Assembly: GCA_964344765.1 (NCBI GenBank)
Contig: CAYFOM010000028.1
Span: forward strand, 1 to 57,705
Source: JACNIZ01 sp964344765
GTDB lineage: Bacteria > Planctomycetota > UBA1135
Length of the DNA: 57,705 bases
Direction: 5' to 3'
Shown here: positions 17,701 to 25,337 of the stretch, in pieces
Layout of the letters: every line of letters starts with the position of its first letter
How positions within the stretch are numbered: position 1 is the stretch's first letter
Notes under the pieces: model-generated
Seen by the model: the letters and a program-made list of their open reading frames with translations, nothing else
Told to the model about the DNA's origin: nothing
Databases searched by the model: none
Translations under genes and position numbers: made by a program

Positions 17701-18000
17701 GCTTTCTCACAAACCAGTGGGATTTTGCATCGGGCGCTGGCACATGGAATGAATTTGCCGCGAATGAATCGTCCGGGCAAAGACGGCGGCATCAGCAACT
17801 CGGCGTGTGGGTATTGCAAGGTGGCCGACGCTTGCTTGCTGCGCGATTCCGGAAACCGTCGGCGACTGTCAGCGGCGATGGAATCAATTGCCGAGCAGCG
17901 CACTTTGCACGAAGACCAAATCAGTGATGCCGAGCGATTGATCAGCGACTTGTGGTATTTAGGCGTGCAAGCGCCGTGGGCGGAGGAGGTGGAGCAATGA
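14797..18000 (+). CDS. addB: AddB/RexB-like subunit of the AddAB helicase-nuclease
   Basis: Partner of AddA in double-strand-break end resection for RecA-dependent repair. 1067 residues from GTG 14797. The helicase part is degenerate, as usual for AddB. The C-terminal PD-(D/E)XK nuclease is recognisable by ADRVDQGEDGLVFTDYKTSK (catalytic D and K near 895-897). Four cysteines arranged as in the AddB iron-sulfur staple are present: C740 (VAACPWRALLERR), C1004, C1007 and C1013 (CGYCKVADAC). It overlaps addA by the ATGA quartet at 17997-18000, implying translational coupling. Sequence similarity to Firmicutes AddB is low, so the name rests on architecture and partner. Confidence 0.85.
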   Translation: MERIYTAQGPQRAEKLLIENVVAEARAAVGDPTLLQRPVLVVVPSSELRLGVVTRLAAAGATLGVEVQTLHSVALNLHRAAGHTIDGGALLSEILGRRAVKQQPGLRQTFEPLVDGLGLVAASVRDLLSADFRPIDDARHSAQTQELLRATAETQQQMQHRSCRRPGDWQQSAAPLVEPHLHARSVWIYGFADVSGQACRLVQALWNHGAKLVVDLPQDPAFGGEDRGARFARNFVQRVCGETLADIPDSQSNVTREFFHTSGRSDEVREVAHRIRRLIADGTQPEKIGVVVRQYDAYAGLIRQWFPALAVPFRAPTPPPGFFPDHRRMRAALEVLELGPTAKVDRWLDALSRSEQGLGLKSRVEDFRIAMRTLGVARLEQAAALDAQELTGDSGVFRLPVRTRSESDQPLEEGQPRRSQTRALTFTQLMGDIDLVQQTLQRIADWPRRTTLAEHADYARLVLEQVFGWSSSVGNWTDTSTSTGVGDWHDLLRTIGSLAEDDDFSADEFKVLLVKASKDFGVPKPTFTGGGVAVLDVTQARGCTFDALFVLGLNRHVMPRAISDDAVLPDSQRALLQASIPDLPLIQSSHDEERYLFAQLCSAAPKLTLSWLRADDDGKEIAPSSFLQRIWLANRAGEKESDAQAIPRLRNELFADASQPLCESEASQFLALNGDRAGWSQLQPVAANARLRVLNEIEPDFGDRQQRHLKNKIGPYLGVTGAATVPDPMFVTTLESVAACPWRALLERRLRIEPIDDPIHDLPGTDALMIGNVVHDALDRLVQQGADGKLDGKVAVPVGRPNASQVSAALKASATKVALAEEMRLQGMIDALAFQAEPFLQRAVDLEWPDDDAQIDVIGCEWQGKTMVAGDGEDFELHFRADRVDQGEDGLVFTDYKTSKPLREVVREDKKREHHLSQLSEGKRLQVTAYASSSFDARGRYLFLNVGESKMHRMAEFRVDHEDGDFMQAFSQTSGILHRALAHGMNLPRMNRPGKDGGISNSACGYCKVADACLLRDSGNRRRLSAAMESIAEQRTLHEDQISDAERLISDLWYLGVQAPWAEEVEQ

Positions 18001-21000
18001 GCGAAGCGGTGAAACCAGCAAGCGTGGGTGAAGCCATGCAGGACGCCGGCGCACGCCAGGCCGGACGCACTTTGTTCGGCAAGCCTCTGGTGTTGGAGGC
18101 CGGCGCCGGCACCGGCAAGACCGCGGTGTTGGTGGCGCGGGTGGTGCATTGGTGCATGGGCCCGGGTTGGCAAAAGTACGACGACGGTCAGCGTCGTTCG
18201 GAAGAGATTGCCGAGGCGGTCAGCGAAGGCGTGGTGGCGATTACTTTTACCGATGCCGCCGCAGTGGAAATGCAAGTGCGCGTTGCCCAGGCTTTGCGTG
18301 GCTTGTACGAAGGCGACACGCCGGTTTGGATGCCGCGTGACGAGTTTGAGCTTGGTGATACTCAGCTCAAAGAACGTGCGCGTGCATTGTTGTCCTCGGC
18401 TGATCGCCTGCGCGTGCAAACCATTCACAGTTTTTGCACGACCATATTGCGTCAGCATGCGCTACGCACCGGGTTGCATCCGCGTTTCGAAATCGACGCC
18501 GATGGCACCCTGGCCGAGTCGTTGGTTTTGGAGTACATCGGCACGCGTTTGCCGCAGCTCTATGGATCCAACCCCGACGCCGACGCGGTGCTGCTGGCAA
18601 GTGACGGTCACGGGGCCGGTGCACTTGCGCGAGTGTTATTGGGTTTGGTGCGCGAGGCGATTACGGCCGACGACCTGCCGCAAGATGCATTCTCCAGCGA
18701 AATCCTGAACGCATTGTGCGCGAGTTTGATGGACAAGCTGGAGCCGGTCAATCAAATCTTTTACGACGCCCTTGCCGGCACGGAAGGCGGACGCATCGAC
18801 GTGATGCGTCGCATTGCTGAAAAGTGCGAACGATTGGTTTTTCAATTGAAGCGCGTCGAATCGGCGCAACAACTGCAAGAGTTGTTTGAAGATGAAAAGC
18901 CGGGCACAGGATTGACCGAAGCGAAATTGGCAGATTGGGTGAAGGGTGAATTTAAGCCGTCGGAGCTAAAGTTCATCTCCGATGCGCAAAAAGCCCAGCT
19001 GCAAGAATCCTTTACCGAGTTGCGCGTCTGGGGCAAATGGTTGTCCGACCTCAACCCGGTGCCGCTGACCGCTGGCCTGCGCCTGCTGAAGAAATTGCTC
19101 GGCGAGGTTAAAGCGCAAATGCGCGCCGCCGGCGTTCAAACCTATTCCGACCTACTTGCCGACGCCCATCAGTTGCTGGTTCACGACGCCGCGCTATGTC
19201 AGCGATTGGCGGCTGGCATGGACCAGTTAATGGTCGACGAATTCCAAGACACCGATGCGTTGCAATGTGATTTGCTGCACAATTTGGTGCTCGAACCCAA
19301 AGCCGCCGGCATGCCGTCGCCCGATTTGTTTTTGGTCGGCGATCCCAAGCAATCAATTTATGGCTGGCGCAATGCCGACTTGCGTTCTTATCACGACTTT
19401 GTGCAGCAGATACTCGGTGGCGGCGGTGAGCAATTCGACTTGACGGTTAACTTTCGTTCGGTGCCGCCGATCCTCGACGAAGTGGAACGCTGCGTATCTC
19501 CAGTCATGGAAGAGGTTCCCGGGGTGCAGCCACGTTTCCAGAAACTTCACCCGGCGCCGAACCACAAGAATTACGACGCGCAAATAGTCAATAACGGAGA
19601 AGCGGTAGTCGAGCATTGGGTGTCGTGGCAGCACGAACATCAAGCGGGCGAGGAAACCAGCCACGAAGCAGCGCGCCAATTAGAAGCCGCAGCGTTGGCG
19701 CAAGATTTGAAGCAGCGTCACGACGCCGGCACGATGAAGTGGAGTGACGCTGCTGTGCTGTTGCGTTCGTCGGCGGCGATGGAGACCTATTTGAGTTGCA
19801 TGCGCGACGCGGGCATTCCGTTCCGGGTCGAGCGCGATCGCAACTATTACCGCCGTCGCGAAATCATCGACGCCGCGGCGATGGTGCGCAGCATCGTCGA
19901 CCCCAACGACCAGTTGGCGTTGATCACATTCTTGCGTTCCCCGGTAATCGGCGTGCCCGATGCCGCTTGGTTGCCGCTGTGGAAAGCTGAATTCCCGGGG
20001 CTGATGGCTAACCTGCAGGGGCCGTATCAACAGGACTTGTTGGCTTCGCTCAATCAAGCCATTCAATCCGCGACCACCGAGGTTGAACGCCTGAACGTGC
20101 CCGGCATGCCGCGCATCGAAGGTTGGCAGCAATTGCTTCACGATTCGGTTGTCGCACTTGCCGAGCTGCGCCAACAATTCCACGTCGCTCCGGCCGATGA
20201 ATTTATTCACCATTTACGCCGACGCTTCCCGCTGGAATCCACCGAGGCGTGCCGTCATCTTGGCGCCCACCGCTTGGCAAACTTAGAACGGTTTTTCCGT
20301 CGTCTCACCGAGGCTATGCAAGACGCCGACGGCGGTCCGCAATCCGTGCTGCGGTCGTTGCGCCGCGCGGTCAGTGAAGGCTTGGAAGAATCCGAAGCCG
20401 CGCCGGGCGATCAAAGCATGGATGCGGTTCGCGTGATGACCGTGCATAAATCGAAGGGCTTGACCTTCCCGCACGTGTACTTGGTCAACCTACACGCCGG
20501 TCCACCGGCACCTCAGAAACGCCAATTGGATATTGGTTGGTTCAACGGCCGTCGCGAATTCCAACTCTTCGGCATGTCCACGCCAGGTTGGGCTGGGGTG
20601 CACCTGCACCGTGCACAATTAGAAGCCGCCGAAAAAGTCCGCTTGATGTACGTGGCAATGACGCGGCCGCAATTCCGTTTGGTGCTGGCGGGCAAGCGCA
20701 CACCGGCCACCGCGCTGAAGAGTTGGCGTCTGTCGAAAAATGTAGAAGAATTGTTGAAGCACCGGCCCGGGCAGCCGGAATTGCTCGAACCGTATCAGAA
20801 GAAGGTCGGCAAGGAGTTTGATTTACGAGATGGTTACGGAGTTCGCTGGTTTTTCCCGCATCCGCAGGTTCCAGAGTCTGCGGATGCGCCCGCATCCGGC
20901 GTCGATTTAGGCGAGCGCAACCTTGCGCAAATGGTTGCCGACTTGCAGCAGTTACAAGCCGAACGCGAACAGGCGCGGCGCCGACAAAATCAAGCGCTGA

Positions 21001-21635
21001 CTTCGACGGCAAGTGGGGCGGTTTCTCATGAGGTGTTGCGCGAGGTGCTGCATGGAGGAGAAGGCGTAGACGTCGGCGTTGGCGATTGGTTGGCGGCGCC
21101 GGATGGCTTCGAGCGTTATGCGCGCGAGGTCGGCACCACGGTGCACCGCGTTTTGGAGCAGATCGATTTAGAACTCAGTGCCGAAACGGCGTTGGAATTG
21201 GAATTGGGTCGCTTAGAGCAGACCGCAAATGGTTTGGTTCCGCCCAACCAAGTTGCTGAGGTTGCGGGTCAAGCCCGCCAGGTGCTCGAGCAAATGGATA
21301 ACAACGGGTTGCTTCACGAGTTGTTTGAGCGCAGGCAACAGATTCTTGGCCGCGAGATCCCGGTGTTATTGCCGGCTCACGAGCACGGCAGCACCATCGT
21401 TGGAACGCTGGATCTGCTCTATCGCGACCCGGCCGACAATAATTTGGTCGTAGCAGACTTTAAATCCGACCATGTTCGTGACGTAAAGGACGCAGCGCAG
21501 TTGGTGCAGGCCTACCAAGCTCAAGGCCGGATTTACTGCCAAGCCGTTGAATTGATGTTCCCCGATGAGGAGCCGCCGCGATTTGAGTTGTGGTTCCTGC
21601 GGGCCGGCCAGATCTGCGCCGTGCCTATGAACTAA
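17997..21635 (+). CDS. addA: AddA-like UvrD-family helicase with C-terminal nuclease
   Basis: Translocating helicase-nuclease of the AddAB break-processing complex. 1212 residues from ATG 17997. Visible: Walker A EAGAGTGKTAVL (about 32-43), VDEFQDTDALQCDLL (Walker B/motif II), GDPKQSIYGWRNAD (motif III), NFRSVPPILDEV (motif IV), VRVMTVHKSKGLTF (motif V), VRLMYVAMTRP (motif VI) and a RecB-type nuclease with GTLDLLYRD and VVADFKSDH (catalytic D and K near 1137 and 1153-1155). Two nuclease domains (one per subunit) are typical of AddAB. A linker at about 950-970 is encoded by clustered inverted octamers (see repeat 20857-20898). Its 3' end overlaps the convergent isomerase gene by 11 bp. Confidence 0.92.
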   Translation: MSEAVKPASVGEAMQDAGARQAGRTLFGKPLVLEAGAGTGKTAVLVARVVHWCMGPGWQKYDDGQRRSEEIAEAVSEGVVAITFTDAAAVEMQVRVAQALRGLYEGDTPVWMPRDEFELGDTQLKERARALLSSADRLRVQTIHSFCTTILRQHALRTGLHPRFEIDADGTLAESLVLEYIGTRLPQLYGSNPDADAVLLASDGHGAGALARVLLGLVREAITADDLPQDAFSSEILNALCASLMDKLEPVNQIFYDALAGTEGGRIDVMRRIAEKCERLVFQLKRVESAQQLQELFEDEKPGTGLTEAKLADWVKGEFKPSELKFISDAQKAQLQESFTELRVWGKWLSDLNPVPLTAGLRLLKKLLGEVKAQMRAAGVQTYSDLLADAHQLLVHDAALCQRLAAGMDQLMVDEFQDTDALQCDLLHNLVLEPKAAGMPSPDLFLVGDPKQSIYGWRNADLRSYHDFVQQILGGGGEQFDLTVNFRSVPPILDEVERCVSPVMEEVPGVQPRFQKLHPAPNHKNYDAQIVNNGEAVVEHWVSWQHEHQAGEETSHEAARQLEAAALAQDLKQRHDAGTMKWSDAAVLLRSSAAMETYLSCMRDAGIPFRVERDRNYYRRREIIDAAAMVRSIVDPNDQLALITFLRSPVIGVPDAAWLPLWKAEFPGLMANLQGPYQQDLLASLNQAIQSATTEVERLNVPGMPRIEGWQQLLHDSVVALAELRQQFHVAPADEFIHHLRRRFPLESTEACRHLGAHRLANLERFFRRLTEAMQDADGGPQSVLRSLRRAVSEGLEESEAAPGDQSMDAVRVMTVHKSKGLTFPHVYLVNLHAGPPAPQKRQLDIGWFNGRREFQLFGMSTPGWAGVHLHRAQLEAAEKVRLMYVAMTRPQFRLVLAGKRTPATALKSWRLSKNVEELLKHRPGQPELLEPYQKKVGKEFDLRDGYGVRWFFPHPQVPESADAPASGVDLGERNLAQMVADLQQLQAEREQARRRQNQALTSTASGAVSHEVLREVLHGGEGVDVGVGDWLAAPDGFERYAREVGTTVHRVLEQIDLELSAETALELELGRLEQTANGLVPPNQVAEVAGQARQVLEQMDNNGLLHELFERRQQILGREIPVLLPAHEHGSTIVGTLDLLYRDPADNNLVVADFKSDHVRDVKDAAQLVQAYQAQGRIYCQAVELMFPDEEPPRFELWFLRAGQICAVPMN
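20857..20898. repeat. three alternating copies of CGCATCCG within addA
   Basis: CGCATCCGCAG (20857-20867) and its exact reverse complement CTGCGGATGCG (20878-20888) form an 11-bp inverted repeat with a 10-nt loop. A third copy, CGCATCCG, follows at 20891-20898. The region encodes a Pro/Ala/Asp-rich linker (PESADAPASG) between the helicase and nuclease parts. Confidence 0.7.
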
Positions 21636-22518
21636 TCGCGAGCTCTGTCGAACTCTCTTCCGGAATTCCTAATTCCGTCAGGGTGTTGCGCAACCAAGCG
21701 AGTGATTTTTCAATCATCGGTCCGCCTTGGCCTTCGCATTCCATGCTGAGCACGTCGTCAAAACCGTTTGCGTGTAGCTTGGACAAGCACTGCTTGATGT
21801 TGTCGGCGTTGACGCCGTCGCCGATCGCGCAATGACTGATCGCAATGCCGGTATCTTTACCGCGCATCGCTTCCGCCATGCTCGCGCTGACGTCTTTGAC
21901 GTGCACGTGCTCAATCTTGCCGAGGAATCGATCGCAGAATGCCACCGGATCCTGACCGGCGATAAACGTGTTGCCGGTGTCGAAGTTTAATCGCAAGTTT
22001 GGCGAGTCGACGAAGTCGAGCATTTGCGCCAATCGATCGGGATTGGTTGTGAAATAACCATGTACCTCAAAAGTAATGACGATGTCATGCGCTTCGGCAA
22101 CCTCAACGATTTGTTGATAGGACCGCTTCATATGCGCCATCGCCTCGTCGTCGGTTAATCCTTCAGGCTTGGTCAAGCCATCGGTAGTCGCCACGCGTTT
22201 GCATCCGGCCAGCTTCGCCCAAGGAATGGTCTTTAGCACATAAGGCAAGCCGCGCGATGGACCGCACTTACCACTCATTGGATAAGCGGCGTCGACCTGA
22301 CTGAATTGCACGCCATACTCTGCCATCTTTTGGCGCAACATGACCGGATCTTCGTACAACGCCACGTGCGGGAAGTGCCCCAACCCGTGGATCCACGACA
22401 CTCCGTCGATCACGCCCGGCTCGATGAAGTGCACATCGTTTTGTTGCGCCCACGCCAGTGCTTTTTCAAAGCTGAATGCGGACGAATTAAATGCGTCGGT
22501 GTGAAAGCCAATTTTCAT
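21625..22518 (-). CDS. xylose-isomerase-like TIM-barrel sugar isomerase/epimerase
   Basis: 297 residues from ATG 22518. It belongs to the AP endonuclease 2/xylose isomerase-like barrel family. Metal ligands expected for the fold are visible: Glu in VITFEVHGYF, Asp in LRLNFDTGN, His in KIEHVHVKDV and Glu in LSMECEGQG. Members act on keto-sugars, inositols or sugar phosphates; the exact substrate is not readable. It is the last gene of a tightly packed operon: its start overlaps the ThuA gene stop by 4 bp (ATGA). With the Gfo/Idh and ThuA genes upstream, a role in oxidised-sugar (3-keto-type) catabolism is a reasonable inference. Confidence 0.85.
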   Translation of the reverse strand: MKIGFHTDAFNSSAFSFEKALAWAQQNDVHFIEPGVIDGVSWIHGLGHFPHVALYEDPVMLRQKMAEYGVQFSQVDAAYPMSGKCGPSRGLPYVLKTIPWAKLAGCKRVATTDGLTKPEGLTDDEAMAHMKRSYQQIVEVAEAHDIVITFEVHGYFTTNPDRLAQMLDFVDSPNLRLNFDTGNTFIAGQDPVAFCDRFLGKIEHVHVKDVSASMAEAMRGKDTGIAISHCAIGDGVNADNIKQCLSKLHANGFDDVLSMECEGQGGPMIEKSLAWLRNTLTELGIPEESSTELAISS

Positions 22519-23249
22519 GGTTTGAGTCCTGATGCCCAGGCGGTTGCGCGTCGGTACAACTGCTGTACACCTTCCGCTTGATAAGCGGCAACATCGTGGC
22601 CGAGCGTGCAAAGAAAAACGCGGCCGTTGTCCGGCGTGCGGATCAAAGCCATTGGGTATGTTTGCGAATCCACCGGCGAAAGAGCAGTGGCGAGTACTTC
22701 CACCGGCGTTTCGCCGATTAAGCAGGTGTAAAGCTCATCGGTGGTGGTGAACGGCGCCATGCCGGCAGTAACGACGTGATTGGCGGCGGTGGCTTTGACT
22801 TCAAATGCGCCGTAAGGGTCGTGGTGGCGACGGCCGGCGGGTGTTGGAAAGCCCATCCAAACGCGCCCAACTAAGTCTTCATAGTCATCGCGGAATTCTT
22901 CGAACGCGCCGCAAGCAAAGTGCAGCAGCACCAGTCCTCCGCCATTGCGAACGTACTGATTGATGTGATCAAAAGCCGCGCGTCCGGGAACTGCCGGGTC
23001 ATCGTTTTTGAAGTGGATGATCAGCGCCGAATAAGCCGACAAATCGGTGGTTGCGATTTGAGTGAGATCATCCAAAACATCAACATTCAAGCGCAGGTCT
23101 TCTTCCAGAAATGCTTTGACCACAGGTGTGGTTTCACGCCAATTGTGATGCTGATCTTCGCCGGTCAAGATTAACACCTGCGCGGTCGGAGAAGCGCAGC
23201 CAACTAGGCAAAGCAGAGAAAGGAGCGCGGTGAATCGAAGGCTTTGCAT
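22515..23249 (-). CDS. ThuA-domain lipoprotein
   Basis: 244 residues with a lipoprotein signal: short n-region, hydrophobic core and lipobox LVGC, cysteine at 18. The mature part is a ThuA (trehalose-utilisation-like, class I glutamine-amidotransferase fold) domain: VLILTGEDQHHNWRETTPV, YSALIIHFKNDD, GGGLVLLHFACGAFEE and FLCTLGHDVAAY. ThuA domains accompany sugar dehydrogenases and have been linked to keto-sugar processing. The lipid anchor places it at a membrane surface outside the cytoplasm. Lies 8 bp after the Gfo/Idh gene and overlaps the next start by 4 bp. Confidence 0.85.
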   Translation of the reverse strand: MQSLRFTALLSLLCLVGCASPTAQVLILTGEDQHHNWRETTPVVKAFLEEDLRLNVDVLDDLTQIATTDLSAYSALIIHFKNDDPAVPGRAAFDHINQYVRNGGGLVLLHFACGAFEEFRDDYEDLVGRVWMGFPTPAGRRHHDPYGAFEVKATAANHVVTAGMAPFTTTDELYTCLIGETPVEVLATALSPVDSQTYPMALIRTPDNGRVFLCTLGHDVAAYQAEGVQQLYRRATAWASGLKP

Positions 23250-23257
23250 GGTTGGAC

Positions 23258-24550
23258 CTACAGCATTTTGGTGATTCCCGGAAGCGGGAGTGGATAGTTG
23301 CCGGTGTCGTCGAGCGTGGTCGGTGGTGGCGTTTCAAAGCTGGCGTCGTCAGGCGCCGGCCCGAATTGCAGATCGGAGTTTGCAACCTGATCCCAGCGCA
23401 ATGGTTTGCCGGTGTAACAAGCAAGTTGGCCAAGAACCGTCAGCATCGTGCTGTTGGCCATGTGATAACCGCTGTTGATTGGCTCGTTGTTGCGCACGGC
23501 GTCGATTAACGCGGTTTGCTCGGCTTGATAGGGGTCGTTGTGTTCGCCGCGGAACTTCCACGGTTGCGGCCCCTCGATGATTCCGCGATTGAGATAACAC
23601 GTGCCTTTGGTCCCCATAATCACGTCGCCGCTGTTGTTGTAGCAGCCGACTTCAGTTCGGCACATCGCATAAAGCCGCGGCCCGCTGGCGTATTCATAAA
23701 CCGCGGTGTGGTGGTCGAACATGTCGCCATAAACCTCACCGAACGACGACGCCCGTCCGCCCAAACCGAAACACCACTCCGGCATCTCCTCGCCCAGAAT
23801 CCACGACATGCGGTCGGCGTTATGAACCAATGACTGCGTCACGTCGTCGCCGGATAACCAGCGGAAGTGGTACCAATTGCGGAATTGATACTCGGTTTCG
23901 GTCATATCCGACATGCGTTGTTCCAAGCGATACGGCCCGCGCAAAAACATCGACTGCATGGCAACCACATCGCCGATGGCGCCGTCATGAATGCGTTGGA
24001 CCGCTTCGCGATAACTAGTTTGGAAGCGGCTTTGCAAACCGGAAACGATGCTCAAGCCCTTCTCCTTCGCCAAATCGCAGGCGGCTTGCATACGGCGCAC
24101 ACCAACCGGATCAATGCCGTGCGGTTTCTCTACAAAAACATGCTTGCCGGAACGAATCGCCGCTTCGGCGTACATCGGGTGAAACTTCGACGCACATGCG
24201 ATCAGCACGACGTCGACCAAATCGATCACCTTTTGGTAGCCGTTGAAATCTGTGAAGCAATTCTCGTCGGCGACCTCAACCTGTTCCGGCCGCTCACGAC
24301 GCAAGACCTCGCGCGCGCTTTGCACGCGATCTTCGAATACGTCGTACATAGCAACCAGCTTCACCGCCGGACTTGCGGCCATGCTTTGAGCCGCGGCACC
24401 CGAGCAGCGCCCACCGCAACCAATCATTCCAATGCGGATGGTTTCCGAGCCGCCGGCGTATGCACTCGCCGCGAGGGGTAGAGAGCCCACCGCACTTGCC
24501 GCAGCCACTCCTTTTATCAGAAATTCACGTCGACTGTTTTTGTTGCTCAT
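23258..24550 (-). CDS. Tat-exported Gfo/Idh/MocA-family oxidoreductase
   Basis: 430 residues from ATG 24550. The N-terminus has a twin-arginine signal (NSRREFLIKGVAAASAVG, cleavage near ASAYA), so the protein is probably exported folded with its NAD(P) cofactor. Rossmann fold GMIGCGGRCSGAA, then the EKPHG motif (EKPHGIDPVGVRRMQ) whose lysine is catalytic in the family, and the substrate domain. The family oxidises or reduces sugar hydroxyls. Its TetR-like regulator overlaps its start by 4 bp (ATGA) and ThuA follows after 8 bp, so the three are surely co-transcribed. Substrate unknown. Confidence 0.9.
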   Translation of the reverse strand: MSNKNSRREFLIKGVAAASAVGSLPLAASAYAGGSETIRIGMIGCGGRCSGAAAQSMAASPAVKLVAMYDVFEDRVQSAREVLRRERPEQVEVADENCFTDFNGYQKVIDLVDVVLIACASKFHPMYAEAAIRSGKHVFVEKPHGIDPVGVRRMQAACDLAKEKGLSIVSGLQSRFQTSYREAVQRIHDGAIGDVVAMQSMFLRGPYRLEQRMSDMTETEYQFRNWYHFRWLSGDDVTQSLVHNADRMSWILGEEMPEWCFGLGGRASSFGEVYGDMFDHHTAVYEYASGPRLYAMCRTEVGCYNNSGDVIMGTKGTCYLNRGIIEGPQPWKFRGEHNDPYQAEQTALIDAVRNNEPINSGYHMANSTMLTVLGQLACYTGKPLRWDQVANSDLQFGPAPDDASFETPPPTTLDDTGNYPLPLPGITKML

Positions 24551-25152
24551 GTTGCTACCGATTCTGATGCTGAAGTGAGAATAGAAAGCAATCCGTCGAC
24601 CACGGTTTGCTGCTCCATGGAATCGCATATGTGCGGCTCAAACGCGGCGCGAATCTTCACGCCTTCCATCGCCGCCAACATCAAATTGACGCGCCGCAGC
24701 GGATCATCGACCTCAATCTGCCCGGCCGCCTCGGCCGCAATCACCAAGCCGACGTACATCTCGCGCACGGTGTCATAAAACTGCGCCCACCCTTTTTGCG
24801 TTTCGTCGTCGACTTGCAGCAGCTTGAAAATCTCGGTGGTGAAGACGCGATTGCCGCGATCCATCACACAAGTCCGAACCGAAGACTCAAGCACGCGCAC
24901 CAACCGTTCCAGCGGATCGGAAAGCGTCGCGATCTCGGTGTGCACGCCGCGTTGGTAAGTGCGGTAATAGTGCGCGCAGGCGGCGTGAATGATTTCCTGC
25001 TTGGAGCGGTAATGGGAGTAGAAGCTGCCCTTGGTCACGTCGGCGCGGGCGGCGATGTCGTCGATGGTGACCGCCTCAAAACCGCGTTCGCAGAACAGCT
25101 CGAAGGCGCTCTCGGCGAGGCGGGCAGGCATCAGAGGGGCGGCGCGCGGCAT
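24547..25152 (-). CDS. TetR/AcrR-family transcriptional regulator
   Basis: 201 residues from ATG 25152. N-terminal TetR helix-turn-helix (ARLAESAFELFCERGFEAVT, then ADVTKGSFYSHYRSKQEII), followed by an all-helical ligand domain. It is the first gene of the sugar operon and so likely controls itself and the three genes behind it. It may also affect the divergent gene at 25338. A half-symmetric ATAC-N6-GTAT site covers the predicted -10 region. Start choice: ATG 25152 begins MPRAAPLMPARL, the usual distance before the HTH, and a -10-like TATGCT lies 6 nt upstream. Confidence 0.9.
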   Translation of the reverse strand: MPRAAPLMPARLAESAFELFCERGFEAVTIDDIAARADVTKGSFYSHYRSKQEIIHAACAHYYRTYQRGVHTEIATLSDPLERLVRVLESSVRTCVMDRGNRVFTTEIFKLLQVDDETQKGWAQFYDTVREMYVGLVIAAEAAGQIEVDDPLRRVNLMLAAMEGVKIRAAFEPHICDSMEQQTVVDGLLSILTSASESVAT

Positions 25153-25158
25153 ATCTTT

Positions 25159-25175
25159 AGCATACCGACCAGTAT
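25159..25175 (-). promoter_or_regulatory. candidate TetR operator over the -10 element
   Basis: On the minus strand TATGCT (plus 25159-25164) sits 6 nt before the TetR ATG, fitting a leaderless start. Overlapping it is ATACCGACCAGTAT (25162-25175). It has ATAC/GTAT arms around a CGACCA core and resembles the ACCGAC-type half sites common for TetR regulators. Autoregulation is inferred. Confidence 0.4.
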
Positions 25176-25337
25176 TGAAAACGGGGAAATAATTCAAAAA
25201 TTGCCCATAATTGGCAAAAAATACCCTTGCCGAAACAGACCTACCGGTTCGCGTCCGCGTCTGTGTTCCGCCCCTTTGGGACCTCGCGGAGGATGCTACC
25301 CTTGAGTTCCGCGCCAACCATCTGGCGCCACACCGGA

